Shown here in pieces: positions 45,025 through 55,340 of a DNA stretch of 64,000 nucleotides; the first letter of the stretch is position 1, and each line of letters opens with the position of its first letter. The notes under the pieces were generated by a model. That model searched no databases. It was not told the DNA's origin and worked only from the letters and a program-made list of their open reading frames with translations. This DNA comes from Karalla daura (Eukaryota > Chordata > Actinopteri > Chaetodontiformes > Leiognathidae), in contig CM055188.1 in assembly GCA_029224185.1 (NCBI GenBank), positions 3,349,001-3,413,000 on the forward strand. The letters are read 5' to 3'. A program made the position numbers and the translations under genes.

Positions 45025-45900
45025 ACTGATAATACTGTTTATCATTAATTTCTGTCATATAGTTTATAAATGTAATATTTTTAAGATTCTTTCGATAATT
45101 ATTGATCCAACACTACCGGAAACGTACATTTCCCTGAGAGAGCATCGCAAAGGGATTACTAAAAGTACAGAGTAGAACGTGTTCATGTATTACTTTTAGC
45201 CTAGCCAGCTAGCAGTTTGTCTGTTCAAGAAATTGAAATTGCTGTTTGCCTCTAGCAAAACTGTCGAGTGTATTTATGTGCAGAGCACCCATGAACATCG
45301 ACAGATTGTCAAAAGTTGTCATGGATTTATGTTTCCTATGTTTTTTCTCCTTTCTGTCCTGATCGGAGAAGCTAACTAGCTCAACTGACATACCAAGATG
45401 TTGTCTGTCTGCTGTCAGTCACTTAGATTCTGTTTTTTCTTTGGTCACTGTCAAACTCAAAAGCCAATCAGACTAGATTATGGGTGATTTACTAAGGGAA
45501 TTTGCAGGTGCAAACAGCAGCACGCAAATGAGGGGTTTGCGCGCTGTCAGTTTTTCCATCATAGCGAGTGCAAAGGAAAGAGCAAGAATAAATATAATTC
45601 CCTGGAGTTGGAAGTGCTGGTGGCTGAGTCAAACAAACCCCGCCTCCAGCGATTGCACAAGAGGTGCGAGCAGTGGCCACTATGGCCAGTTTGCCTCGTG
45701 CGCTCCGGTGGCACCAGTGTCCACGCACAATGGGCAGCTGGTCAGCGCCGTGTCTGGACCAGCGATGGCCTTATAGTCACTGAGTAGAGGAGTGGAAGAG
45801 GCAGTGGCCGGTTCTTCCATCAGCCATCATCTTCCATCATCTATCTTTCATCTTTCTTTAGGCTGGGACCTCTTTAATTTGAAAGAAAAAATGTTTCTTA
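45025..45900. other. Unassigned sequence
   Basis: No feature recognised. The open frames at 45,480-45,776 have no family resemblance. Confidence 0.45.
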
Positions 45901-45927
45901 GGCTCTTAGGTTTTATTTATTATTTAT

Positions 45928-45954
45928 CCATCCATCCATCCATCCATCCATCTT
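45928..45954. repeat. (ATCC)n tail of the RTE element
   Basis: About six CATC/ATCC units forming the LINE 3' tail. Confidence 0.9.
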
Positions 45955-45961
45955 CTTCCGC

Positions 45962-47768
45962 TTATCCAGGGCCGGGTCGCGGGGGGAGCAGTCTAAGCAG
46001 GGACGTCCAGACCTCCCTCTCCCTGGACACTTCCTCCAGCTCTTCCGGGAGGATCCCGAGGCGTTCCCAGGCCAGCCGGGTGACATAGTCACTCCAGCGT
46101 GTCCTGGGTCTTCCCCTGGGTCTCTTTCTGGATGGACATGCCCGGAACACCTCCCGGGGAAGGCGTCCAGGAGGCATCCGATTCAGATGCCCAAGCCACC
46201 TCAGCTGGCTCCTCTCGATGTGGAGGAGCAGCGGCTCTACTCCGAGCTCCTCCCGGGCGACAGAGCTCCTCACTCTATCTCTAAGGCAGCGCCCCGCCAC
46301 TCTGCGGAGGAAACCCATTTCAGCCGCTTCTATCCTGGATCTCATTCTTTCAGTCATGACCCAGAGTTCATGACCATAGGTGAGGGTAGGAACGTAGATC
46401 GACCGGTAAATCGAGAGTTTCGCCTTTTGGCTCAGCTCCTTCCTCACCACGACGGACTGATACAGTAACCGCATTACTGCAGCTGCTGCACCGATCCACC
46501 TGTCGACCTCTCGCTCCATACTTCCCTCACTCATGAACAAGACCCCGAGATACTTGAACTCCTCCACCTGAGGCAGGGGCTCTCCACCGACCTGAAGCGA
46601 GCATTCCACCTTTCTCCAGTCGAGAACCATGGCCTCGGACTTGGAGGTGCTGATTCTCATCCCAGCTGCTTCACACTCGGCTGCAAACCGCCCCAGTGCA
46701 TGCTGGAGGTCCTGGCTCGAGGGAGCCAATAAGACAACATCATCTGCAAAGAGCAGAGATGAAATCCCATGAGTCCCGAACCGGACCATCTCTGGCCCCC
46801 TGCTGCGCCTCGAAATTCTGTCCATAAAGGTAATGAACAGAACCGGTGACAAAGGGCAGCCCTGTCGGAGGCCTACATGCACCGGGAACAGGCCTGACTT
46901 ACTGCCGGCCATGCGAACCGAGCTCCTGCACCGGTCATACAGTGACCGCACGGCCCTCAGTAGAGAGCCCTGGACCCCGTACTCCCGGAGTACCCCCCAC
47001 AGGACACCACGAGGGACACGGTCGAAAGCCTTCTCCAAGTCCACAAAACACATGTGGACTGGATGGGCAAACTCCCATGAACCCTCAAGCACCCTGTGGA
47101 GAGTATAGAGCTGGTCCAGTGTTCCACGGCCGGGACGAAAACCGCATTGTTCCTCCTGGATCCGAGGTTCGACTATTGGCCGAACTCTCCTCTCTAGCAC
47201 CCTGAAATAGACTTTCCCCGGGAGGCTGAGGAGTGTGATCCCCCGGTAGTTGGAACACACCCTCCGGTCCCCCTTTTTAAAAAGAGGGACCACCACTCCA
47301 GTTTGCCACTCCAGTTTGCACTGTTCCCGACTGCCACGCGATGTTGCAGAGGTGTGTCAGCCAGGACAGCCCTACAACATCCAGTGACTTGAGATACTCA
47401 GGGCGGATCTCATCCACCCCCGGAGCCTTGCCACTGGGCAGCTTGCGAACTACCTCAGTGTCTTCGGCTTGGGTGATGAATGAGTCAACCTCTGTGTCCT
47501 CAGCCTCTGCTTCTTCTAGAGAAGGCGTGACGGTGGGATTGAGGAGATCCTCGAAGTATTCCTTCCACCGGCCAATGATGTCCCCAGTCGAGGTCAAGAG
47601 CTCCCCACTTCCACTGTAAACAGTATTGGTGGGGCACTGCTTCCCCCTCCTGAGGCGCCGGACGGTTTGCCAGAACCTCTTCGAGGCCGACCGATAGTCC
47701 TTCTCCATGGCCTCCCCAAACTTTTCCCAGGCCCGGGTTTTTGCTTCTGCGACTGCTCGCGCTGCCAT
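45962..47768 (-). pseudogene. Rex3/RTE reverse transcriptase, one frameshift from a 13-bp duplication
   Basis: Upstream frame 47,768-47,277: AKTRAWEKFGEAMEKDYRSA, LRRGKQCPTNTVYSGSG, IIGRWKEYFEDLLNP, LPSGKAPGVDEIRPEYLKSL. Downstream frame 47,296-45,962 (444 aa): VVPLFKKGDRRVCSNYRGITLL, EEQCGFRPGRGTLDQ, CFVDLEKAFDRVPR (RT motif A), GLRQGCPLSPVLF (B), SSLLFADDVVLLA (C, catalytic FADD), FKYLGVLF (E), then the thumb and a C-terminal RLLPPRPGPG. The two frames are separated only by a direct 13-bp duplication (CCACTCCAGTTTG at 47,293-47,305 and 47,306-47,318). RT motifs are intact, but the endonuclease is absent and the frame is broken. Confidence 0.93.
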
Positions 47769-47984
47769 CCGCTTGGCCCGTCGGTACCCGTCAGCTGTCT
47801 CAGGAGTCCCCCGAGATTTATTATTTAGGTTTTATTTATTTGCCTACTTTTATTTATGGTAAAAGAGCTATTTACATTTATATTTATATACGATACAAGT
47901 AAAAGTGCATTCTGTGGCGCAGGCATAGGAGGGAGAGAAAGCAGAAGTGCAACTGCAGGTCTGGCATCCTACTAAGGCTAAAGC

Positions 47985-48240
47985 ATCAACCCCACATACC
48001 ACCCCTGTCGAGCCTGTACCTCACCAATACCAGATCCTTCACCCATAAAATAGAAGACCTACAGTTATAACTACAGTTACAACTACAATTATGAACAGCA
48101 ATGTTCATGATTACTGTGCCCTTATTATTACAGAGTCGTGGCTTCAGCACGGATCGCCAATGCCAGCGTGCAGCTAGCCGGCCACTGCCTGCATCAATGG
48201 GATGCACACAGTGCTGCAGCACTGCTGCGGCTGTGGCAGG
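47985..48240 (+). pseudogene. Rex1-like LINE endonuclease fragment
   Basis: The plus-strand reading SLYLTNTRSFTHKIEDLQL matches the SIYLTNTRSLxNKMDEL start of a Rex1-type endonuclease. After a frame change, DYCALIITESWLQHGSP matches CALCFTETWLxxxIP (the catalytic Glu block). The continuation ACSLAGHCLHQWDAHSA is degraded. Confidence 0.65.
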
Positions 48241-48265
48241 TAGTGTTGTGCCACAGGTGGCACGA

Positions 48266-48304
48266 CACCCCGATATTCCATGCATTCTGTGGAATATCGG
48301 GGTG
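48266..48304. repeat. Perfect 15-bp inverted repeat
   Basis: CACCCCGATATTCCA and its exact complement, with a 9-nt spacer (48,281-48,289). Confidence 0.95.
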
Positions 48305-48309
48305 ACTTT

Positions 48310-51250
48310 GAGATACAATGGTGCAAATTGAGGGGTTTGGGTGTCGCCAGATGGATTAGTGCAGTGCACCTGCTGTGGAAAAGTCTGCATTGAAGTAAAA
48401 TGCCCATAGAATTACCGTTACAACATTAATAAGGAGGCATGCTACAGCAGCGACAGAAACTTCTGCTTGCAAATGTTGAACCATACCATAAACAAATCCA
48501 GACAGAAATGTTTGTAGCTGATGGAGGGTACTGTGTTCTGTTTTGTGTACCCTGAAAGACTGCACTGTGTTATGTGCATAATTCTGGAGTGTTCTCTTGA
48601 AAAAGGCTCAGCAATTTCCCATGTGTGACTCCCAGTAATTGTGAGCTGCTATTTGACCTCACCTTCACTTCATCTTCACTTACTTGCAAGACAGAAGTAC
48701 TCAAAAATATAGCTGTTGAAGAAAATCAGTGAAAACTTGTAAGAACATGGGCATGACACCAAGTGTCATGCCCATGGAGCAAGAAAAAAAGAGTAATGTA
48801 AAATATTATTGTTAAAGTAGGGTTCAAATGCATTAACAAATGAAACACTGTTACACTGAACAAAAAGTTTTTCATGCGATAATTAATTACTTTGCTCTTC
48901 ATGAGTACGTTTTTTTAATGTGTCAGACAAAATTCCTGTGAACTATTCATTCTGAAATTTTGTACTTGACTCTACTGTCATATCTTGAACTGCTTAACCT
49001 GGGCTCTCGTTTGAGAAAGCAGAAATTCAGTCACAGTTTTATCCGAAGTAGTAACTTCCTCACCTTCATATGGTATTATCCTATTGACATGGTTTCAGTT
49101 AATATTTTATACTTCTAGCATTTCCATTCACTTCATCAACAGGATGAAGTGAAGTTTCAGATGTGCTATTTTTGTAGTTTCCCGCACATTTCTAGCAGTT
49201 GACTGACAGTCAACATGCAAAAACACAACATGTCAAAAACGTCCCTGTATATAAAAACCTCTCTCAGCCAACACAGTGTCAATTAGCAACAAATTGATGG
49301 ATATTTTATGGTATGGTTGCAAGCTTCAGGTTTGTATACAGAAATGGCACAGTGTCACAGAATGTTTTCTACACTTTCTTTGGGAAAATATGAAAGAGAT
49401 GGGCTAGGTGTTCAATCTGACACCCATGGCACTTAACAAGAGTATTTGAAATGGAGACTGAATTTAGTTTTGGCTTGTCATGAGTGGCAGTAAAAGTTGA
49501 ACAAAGCCATAAAGCTTGCCAATCTTTGTAGACTATAATAGTACTTTCATTATCATCTACCATCTACTCTATCTATCATCTACTCCAAAGAGGCCATGAG
49601 AGTGTGAGCTCATAAAGTTAATGCCACAGCGCTCGGTTCTCTTCTAACAGATGGATCACTGCTGCACACCTGAGGATGCACAATTTACATTCAGTTGATG
49701 CAGCCTCCTGATTGATGTTATGTTATTCATCCTCACTGATTTGCCTCCTCTGTCCCCGCATCGTTCTGTAGTACATAATTTTCCTCCACCCGATCGACCC
49801 CACTCTCAGCTGCTTGTGGAGTGGTTTTAGCTGCTGCCCATTATTTTGTCTTGCAGTGTGTGCTGTTTCTCTGGGTTTCATGTATGTGTGGCCCAAATGC
49901 AGGAGTGGCACAGAGTCTGGGTCAGTCTTCATCATTTCATATGCAGGTTCACCTACATTGACATGAGAGGTAGACAGAGTATGTATCTTTGTTCACTAAC
50001 TTTGTTTACTACTGAGATGAGAAATAATGTAAGAACAATGGTTAACGAACGATGGACACAGTGGTAACTATGAATTAACAAATGTATAATAAATGCTTCA
50101 TAGGAAGGATGGTTATGGATGGTTATGATGTATAACCAACCTTTGATAAATAAAACAATTTTGAAATCTGTTTTATTGCTGGTTCAGCAAAAACTTGCTG
50201 GTTCAGCAGGTTCAGGACAGAGCAGACCAATATCACTACTGTATAATCTACAATGTGAGATTTCATTTAATAGTATGTAGTATGTATAATAGTATGCAAT
50301 TTTGCCAGTTTATGCTGCCCTCCCTCAACAAGTGTTGTTCACTGGTCAGCATTAGTTAAATGTTAGTGAAGCGAAAAGGACATTGCATTGACCTCAGGAA
50401 CTTTACAAGACAGCTAACCAGTACATAGTGTTCTTATTTATATATCAGCATCTTACCTTTGTCAAAATGCCAGGAGAAAACAGACATTTTTGTTGAAGGT
50501 GATGTCCTTACGTCTCACAGCAGCAATGATGTCTCTGTTATTTCTTCTACGTGCTGCCCGCAGCCTCTTTTCCAAGTGGAGAACTACTTTAAAATCCAAG
50601 TTACTGTTGCATCCTTTTCCGTAATACCAATGCCCAAAACCTACCATTTAACAGTCTGACCTTTTCAAGCTTTAATTCAGTATTTTGGCACTTCCAGTTA
50701 ACAGTTTATTAACATATTAGCTGAATATTTGGTTTCACCCGAAAGACTGCAAGATTTATATTTTGCATTTATATTAGCATTTAGATTAAGCCATTGAATG
50801 TAATATTTAGGTGTAACATATAATATTTATATGTAATTATTTAATATGTTTATAAGTTAAATTGTTAAGTTACACTTTGTTTACAAGTTGTAAACCATTG
50901 TAGTGAATTGCTAAAAATACATTTTAAAGATTTTGACCACTTCTTCAAACATTGCTCGAAGCTTAATGTGACAAAGTTGCTGTTATTTTTAGCAAGAGCC
51001 ACTTAACTAACGGCACCCCATAAATCTGGGCTGTTCTCTGGGCAGAAGACATTCAAGAACGCATATACCTGTCGTACGATCGAGGACGTCACTCGACAAG
51101 GTACTGAAGACGTGGATTGGGTCTTGAAGTTAACTGGCAAGTCGACTATCGTGGTTCTTCATTTGTAACAGAATACGGGAAAAACTTGGACTGAGAGAAA
51201 CTAGCTGTTCCAAACATTTTCTATTACACTATATCTCAAAACTGCCTTAC
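48310..51250. other. sntb1 intron 1, right part; mostly unassigned
   Basis: AT-rich intronic sequence adjacent to exon 1. No credible exon or TE protein seen. The last 250 bp before the exon (about 51,000-51,250) are somewhat more GC/CpG-rich (GTCGTACGATCGAGGACGTC), as expected near a promoter. Confidence 0.55.
48746..48776. repeat. Perfect 14-bp inverted repeat
   Basis: CATGGGCATGACAC and its exact complement, with a 3-nt loop. Confidence 0.95.
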
Positions 51251-51539
51251 CTTTGATACTGATTCCGAGTCCACCGACATCTTGCTTTGTGACCCGCACG
51301 GTCCTCTTCACGTTGGTGATGTTTTCCGGAACTGTGGACGGGCTTAGGTTCGGAGGGTCTCCGTTAATAGCTCCGGCCGCGACCGGACTCGCGCTGGGCT
51401 TTGCAAATTCTTCGGTAACTTCCCCGGGATTCACCGTCAACGTGTTCTCGTCAAGCGTGGTCAGCACCCGGATCCAGCGGTCTACGGTAACTCTAAGTTC
51501 CAGCAATCCCGTTTTCTGCGCCTTCATCGCGGCAGCCAT
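51251..51539 (-). CDS. sntb1: Beta-1-syntrophin exon 1 (start codon, split PH1 start, beginning of PDZ)
   Basis: First coding exon, 289 bp. The ATG at 51,539-51,537 gives MAAAMKAQKTGLLELRV..., matching the usual syntrophin start in which a short Ala-rich leader runs into the first half of the split PH1 domain (LLELRVTVDRWIRVLTTL). A variable linker follows (about residues 40-72), then VPENITNVKR and the PDZ carboxylate-binding loop GGLGISIKG. The exon ends ATC AAA G and GTAAGG follows, a consensus donor. The split codon G|GT joins exon 2 exactly, giving IKGGKENKMP. A GTG three codons upstream is in frame but is not needed. The two exons are 49,790 bp apart, a very long first intron. No in-frame stop or indel is visible. 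Beta-1 is preferred over beta-2 on the linker and PDZ wording. Confidence 0.93.
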
Positions 51540-51618
51540 GTTCAACACATTCCTGGAATAACTCTGACAGTCCTGTAAAGAGATAGGGGGTGGAGGGATG
51601 GCAAACAGAGGGCAAACA

Positions 51619-51700
<82 letters not shown>

Positions 51701-51760
51701 GGTGTTGGTATTCAAATACACTATCATACACTATCAAGCATTATTGTACTCTCAATATGA
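51540..51760 (-). promoter_or_regulatory. sntb1: Likely 5' UTR / promoter-proximal region of sntb1 with CT (GA) repeat
   Basis: This is the sequence immediately upstream of the sntb1 start codon on the minus strand. It holds a dinucleotide tract at 51,621-51,697, about 80 bases from the ATG. GA-rich tracts near promoters can bind GAGA-type or purine-tract factors and are length-variable. No clear TATA box is seen and the transcription start cannot be placed from sequence alone. The regulatory assignment is inference from position. Confidence 0.4.
51621..51697. repeat. (CT)n microsatellite, about 38 units
   Basis: Uninterrupted CT dinucleotide tract of 77 bp; it reads as (GA)n on the sntb1 sense strand. 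It yields spurious Arg-Glu and Ser-Leu open frames on both strands, which are not genes. Confidence 0.98.
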
Positions 51761-52050
51761 GACACAAGATGAATGTCTTACAGTGGATCTTGCCATGCTT
51801 CCCTTCCATAGACATTAAGTTTACATCACAGTGAATGAGCAATAAGACCCAAACCAAAATTATATTAACACTATTTGTTGTTGGATTTCTTAGATACTGA
51901 CAAGGCCATAGTGATGCTTTGTTCAGTGCTCTTGCCTTGCGGCAATAAGGTGAGGGTTCTCATCTTAGTCAGATGACCACAAAATAACCTCAGACGCAAA
52001 ACCATGCATTAATTTATGGAAGCCCATTTCCGCCATAATAAGAGAGGGAG
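51760..52050. other. Upstream flank of sntb1, unassigned
   Basis: No feature recognised between the CT tract and the ATTATGAGAT minisatellite. Confidence 0.5.
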
Positions 52051-52055
52051 AGATT

Positions 52056-52138
52056 AAAAAGTCATAATTATGAGATAAAAACTCGAAATTATGAGACAAG
52101 TCAAAATTATGAGATAAAAAAGTCGAAATTATGAGATA
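52056..52138. repeat. About 20-bp minisatellite (AAGTCGAAATTATGAGATA)
   Basis: Four imperfect units of an AAAGTCGAAATTATGAGATA motif, a repeat widespread in fish. Confidence 0.9.
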
Positions 52139-52246
52139 CGAAGTGCGCATGCGTCCGTGGTGTTAATTCTTTAGTATTTTTATGTGACTATATAGTCAAA
52201 CCATGGTGAATGGTGAATGGAGAAGGAGAAGATAATTAGTGTAGGA

Positions 52247-52449
52247 CAGGGGTGGGGAACCTGTTACACAAAGGGCCACTGTGGCTGCAGGTTTTTGTTC
52301 CAACCTATTCAGAGCACACAGATTGACCAATCGACTGTCTGAAGACTCAGATCAGTTGATTGAATAATCCAGATCAGGTATGGTGCTGACTGGTTGGAAC
52401 AAAAACCTGCAGCCACATAGCTCTTTGTGGAACAGGTTTTCCACCCTTG
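52247..52449. mobile_element. hAT-type MITE, 203 bp, with 8-bp target duplication
   Basis: The ends are long inverted repeats (about 60 bp, starting CAGGGGTGGGGAACCTGTT on the left and CAAGGGTGGAAAACCTGTT on the complement of the right). They share an internal GTGGCTGCAGGTTTTTGTTC. Flanks are GTGTAGGA (52,239-52,246) and GTGTAGAA (52,450-52,457), an 8-bp duplication with one mismatch. CAGGGGTGGG ends and 8-bp duplications are typical of hAT elements. No coding capacity. Confidence 0.9.
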
Positions 52450-52604
52450 GTGTAGAACATCCTTGATTTTGACAAATTGCACACAAAAAACAAAGTTTAA
52501 AAGAGTGTTGTATATAGTATCTCTTGCTATATATGAAGGTAGTTCATTGTTATAATTGAATGCGCTTCACCTAAAAATGAATGAAATATTTCTTCATTTT
52601 AGAT

Positions 52605-53845
52605 TGACTCCAGTGTCATATGCCTCATGACAGACCAGCTAAGAGAGTATTTTATGGTGATCGACTGGCTGTTTTTAGATACTGCAGACGGAAGGAAAGA
52701 ACCCAGAACCCCAGTAATCACAAGTCAAAAATCTTTGAGCGACTTTGAGGAAAGCTCTCAAAAAGAAACTGGTAACATGGACCTGAGAGAGAGCATCAAA
52801 CCATTTCAAAGAATGCTCAGAAGGATTACAGAGAAATAGAATTAGGATGGCTGCAATCCAGAGAGGGGTAATTCAGAGTGTGCCAAAGGACAGTAAAAAA
52901 ACAGATCTTGATTGAAAAGGCTGTAGATTTGTTTTTTCCAGATGGGAAAATGCAGAAGGAAGTCTTTCTGATTTTGACATAGATTTAACTGACTTCCAGC
53001 AGCACACATTAGTGGAGAGCATCACAATTGGGGAACTGTATGAAAAGACAAAGTTACCTCTGTTACGTTTCTATCTGACAACAAAGAAGAGAGACATTAC
53101 CAGTGACATGAATGTGGAAAAACTGTTGCTCTTCATCGTGGACAGATTCTTAAAGAACTCATTCAAGTGTTTTCTGAGGAAAGCATCATGGAGGTTGACA
53201 TATACTTTCAGGTTATTCTTCCTGATGGAAAGCTTGAAAAGGCTGCAGATGATGGGGGTGTTTTGAGGGATGTACTGTCAGAATTTTGGAACAACTTCTA
53301 TGAGCAATGTACCATGGGAAGTGTATTCAAAGTTCCATACCTACGTCACAATTTTGGTGAACAGGAATGGGAAAGTGTAGGCCGAATAATCACATTTGAC
53401 TGGCAAAAAGGGAAGTACCTTCCTGTAAAACTTGCACCTGCACTTCTGGAGCAAGATGTTTTTGGTTTTGTAGAGTGTAATCTTGTGGTAATCTTTTTCA
53501 AGTATTTATCCAACTCTGAGCGAGTGATTTTTGACTCTTGTCACTCAGATTTTGATAGTGTTGACCAGACAGAATTGTTGGAAATCCTGGAAATGCACAG
53601 CTGATAACATTGAGCAAATCTTGAGGGAGCTTGCTCATAAAAAACTGGCTCAGGAGCCCGCTTTTATGATTAAACAGTGGAGCAACACTCTTGCACCTGG
53701 TAGATCAGGTTATATTTTGTTTGGTGTAAAACCACTTTTAAGTGGTAGTACAGTAGTCTCCTCAATGTCCTCAATTTGTGTCAACTTAAGGAACTTAAAG
53801 TCAAAATGGGTTATTTCAGAGGACATAGTGTTGGGTATGAAATGA
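52605..53845 (+). pseudogene. G2E3-like HECT-family pseudogene
   Basis: Pieces in order: MTDQLREYFMVIDWLFLD... (52,627-52,839); VESITIGELYEKTKLPLLRFYL...TSDMNVEKLLLFI (53,012 onward); SIMEVDIYFQVILPDGKLEKAADDGGVLRDVLSEFWNNFYEQCTMGSVFKVPYLRHNFGEQEWESVGRII (53,167-53,604); and ADNIEQILRELAHKKLAQEPAFMIKQWS after a deletion at 53,600. The DxGGVxRDxLSEFW and FKVPxLRHxFGxxEWxSVGRI wording is that of the many G2/M-phase E3 ligase-like (HECT-type) copies in teleost genomes. The C-terminal HECT lobe with its catalytic Cys is not seen. At least three frame breaks; inactive. Confidence 0.7.
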
Positions 53846-53849
53846 ATTA

Positions 53850-54310
53850 GATAATTTGAGTCTATGCTTACTTACTTACAGATTTATGAACTTTCACAAT
53901 GTGAAGTGTGTGTGTGTGTGTGTAAAAAGTGTGAAAAGTCTGTTCACAAAGTTCACTGACAAAAACCCTTTTAGAACAGTTACTTTTTAAGGCTTCCTGC
54001 TTAAGCAAGTTGAATGAATTGAAAACAAAAGCAAATTAATTATATATGCTGTCAGTATTTTGGAATAGAAAATTAATTTCATACATGTGAACATTTTGCA
54101 TTTTTTATAGTCACTGAACACAATACTTTGTATGTACATATATTTTGATAGAAATAACTGAATATGTTTGGTACATCTTTAATGTCTCTAAAATAGCTAC
54201 AATTATATGTGTCTAAATCACAGGTTAAATTGTTATATTGTGTGAATATATGACAAATTTCACTCAGTTTCAGTCTTTCCTGGAATGAAACAGAAAATGT
54301 GACACAGGCC
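53850..54310. other. Unassigned AT-rich sequence with short (GT)n
   Basis: (GT)n at about 53,905-53,922. Probably 3' remnants of the HECT-like copy. Confidence 0.45.
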
Positions 54311-54319
54311 CAGGCAAGT

Positions 54320-54565
54320 TAAGGATCTACATTTAGTTCACTGGATATCAGCTCTCTGAGTTCTATACACAGGTCAACTGTTGCAAACATTAGGTCTACA
54401 CAAATATGGAATACATCTTCATCACATGGGAAGTCCTTGAACTGACACTCCTCAAGGCAGACATTAACCCTCTCCAGGTCCACATGGTGCAAACATTCCC
54501 TGCCTCCATACAGTTGAGGGACAGCATGCAGTATGGACGGACGTCCATGAGGTGTGGACTTGACG
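54320..54565 (-). pseudogene. Fragment of a multicopy teleost protein (GRPxxLHAxPxLYGG)
   Basis: The minus-strand open stretch reads TPHGRPSILHAVPQLYGGRECLHHVDLERVNVCLEECQFKDFPCDEDVFHICVDLM, then ends SSELNVDP and a stop. The phrase YGRPxxLHALPxLYGGxxCL...CLEEC...FPCDxDVxxLC occurs in many uncharacterised teleost multicopy proteins. It is a terminal fragment; function unknown. Confidence 0.45.
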
Positions 54566-54569
54566 AACT

Positions 54570-55244
54570 CTGTGATTGTTACAAATCAATACCACCTCAT
54601 TAATTTATTCCTAGGAGGGAAAGACAGAGTGTGTAAAAATATTGGGGATTGTTAATTACTAAGCAAATTATTTGCTTTATTTTAAGATTTGTCTTCTTGT
54701 TATATGGTAGGTTGCCACAATAATATTAATGCCTGTAAAATGTATTTTTGTCAACTAATGTTGAGCAGTGCACCCGTGTGCTTGAGTAGATATATGTTAG
54801 AGTAAAGCAGGAAATCAGCTACAGTAATGAAGGATGTAACTAATTTAATTGGATGAGTGGAAGTAGCACCAGTAACACAACAACATGAAATGCAAAATGC
54901 ATACATCAAGAAACAATGCATGGGTGACACAAGCACTGAGTTTGTCTCACATGGTCGTTTGTGGCTCCTAAAAATATTATTGGTCATCATCATGGCATAT
55001 GTAAATTACCTGATTTTGTTCGAAGACAGCAAAACTGGATCAAGGGCTTGTCCAGAAAGTTGTTTGAGAAGAGGCTGTCTTCTCTCAGTTTATCAAAAAG
55101 ATCCAACCAAAACTGGACATACTCAAATCGCAGGATCAGCTACCAACATTCAGTTTGCTGGTTTCCAGTGCTTGGACCAAAGGTTACACAGTTTCGGCTT
55201 GATTCTCAGAAAAGAGTAGCCAGCAATAATCTTAGGGTCATTGG
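54570..55244. other. Unassigned sequence
   Basis: The open frame at 54,857-55,219 (VRRQQNWIKGLSRKLFEKRLSSLSLSKRSNQNWTYSNRRISY in another frame) may be a decayed part of a mobile protein but is not recognised. Confidence 0.4.
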
Positions 55245-55340
55245 GCCTCATTCACGAACCGTTCATTCACGAACCGTTAAGAACAAATTTGTTCTAAAGT
55301 CCCACTTAGGAAGATTTTACGAAGACTGTGGCATTCATGA
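55245..55340. mobile_element. Harbinger-type terminus interrupted by family Y
   Basis: GGGCCTCATTCACGAACCG...AAGAACAAATTTGTTC...CCCACTTAGGAAGATTTTACGAAGACTGTGGCATTCATGA matches the complement of the right end of the element at 28,900-29,005. A 15-bp CATTCACGAACCGTT phrase is directly duplicated. The match stops where family Y copy C begins. Confidence 0.7.

Larger units (their letters stand above)
45922..47824 (-). mobile_element. Rex3/RTE-type LINE, 5'-truncated, with 16-bp target duplication
   Basis: Minus-strand insertion bounded by the direct repeat TTAGGTTTTATTTATT (45,906-45,921 and 47,825-47,840). The 3' end is immediately after the ORF stop, as usual for RTE, with a tail of GGAT repeats (45,928-45,954 on plus as CATC/ATCC). 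The 5' end is cut inside the linker between endonuclease and RT, the common product of incomplete target-primed reverse transcription. An intact target duplication and long clean frames indicate a young insertion. Confidence 0.92.

Noticed and set aside
46187..47205. Several plus-strand frames of 90-119 aa
   Set aside because: Antisense shadows of the RTE reverse transcriptase, which has all RT motifs on minus.
48746..48776. Candidate microRNA precursor
   Set aside because: Stem is only 14 bp with a 3-nt loop, too short for a pre-miRNA.
51540..51548. Upstream GTG start for syntrophin
   Set aside because: The ATG at 51,539 fits the family N-terminus; vertebrate genes rarely start at GTG.
51493..51834. 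Arg-Glu and Ser-Leu repeat open frames upstream of sntb1
   Set aside because: Pure translation artefacts of the CT microsatellite.
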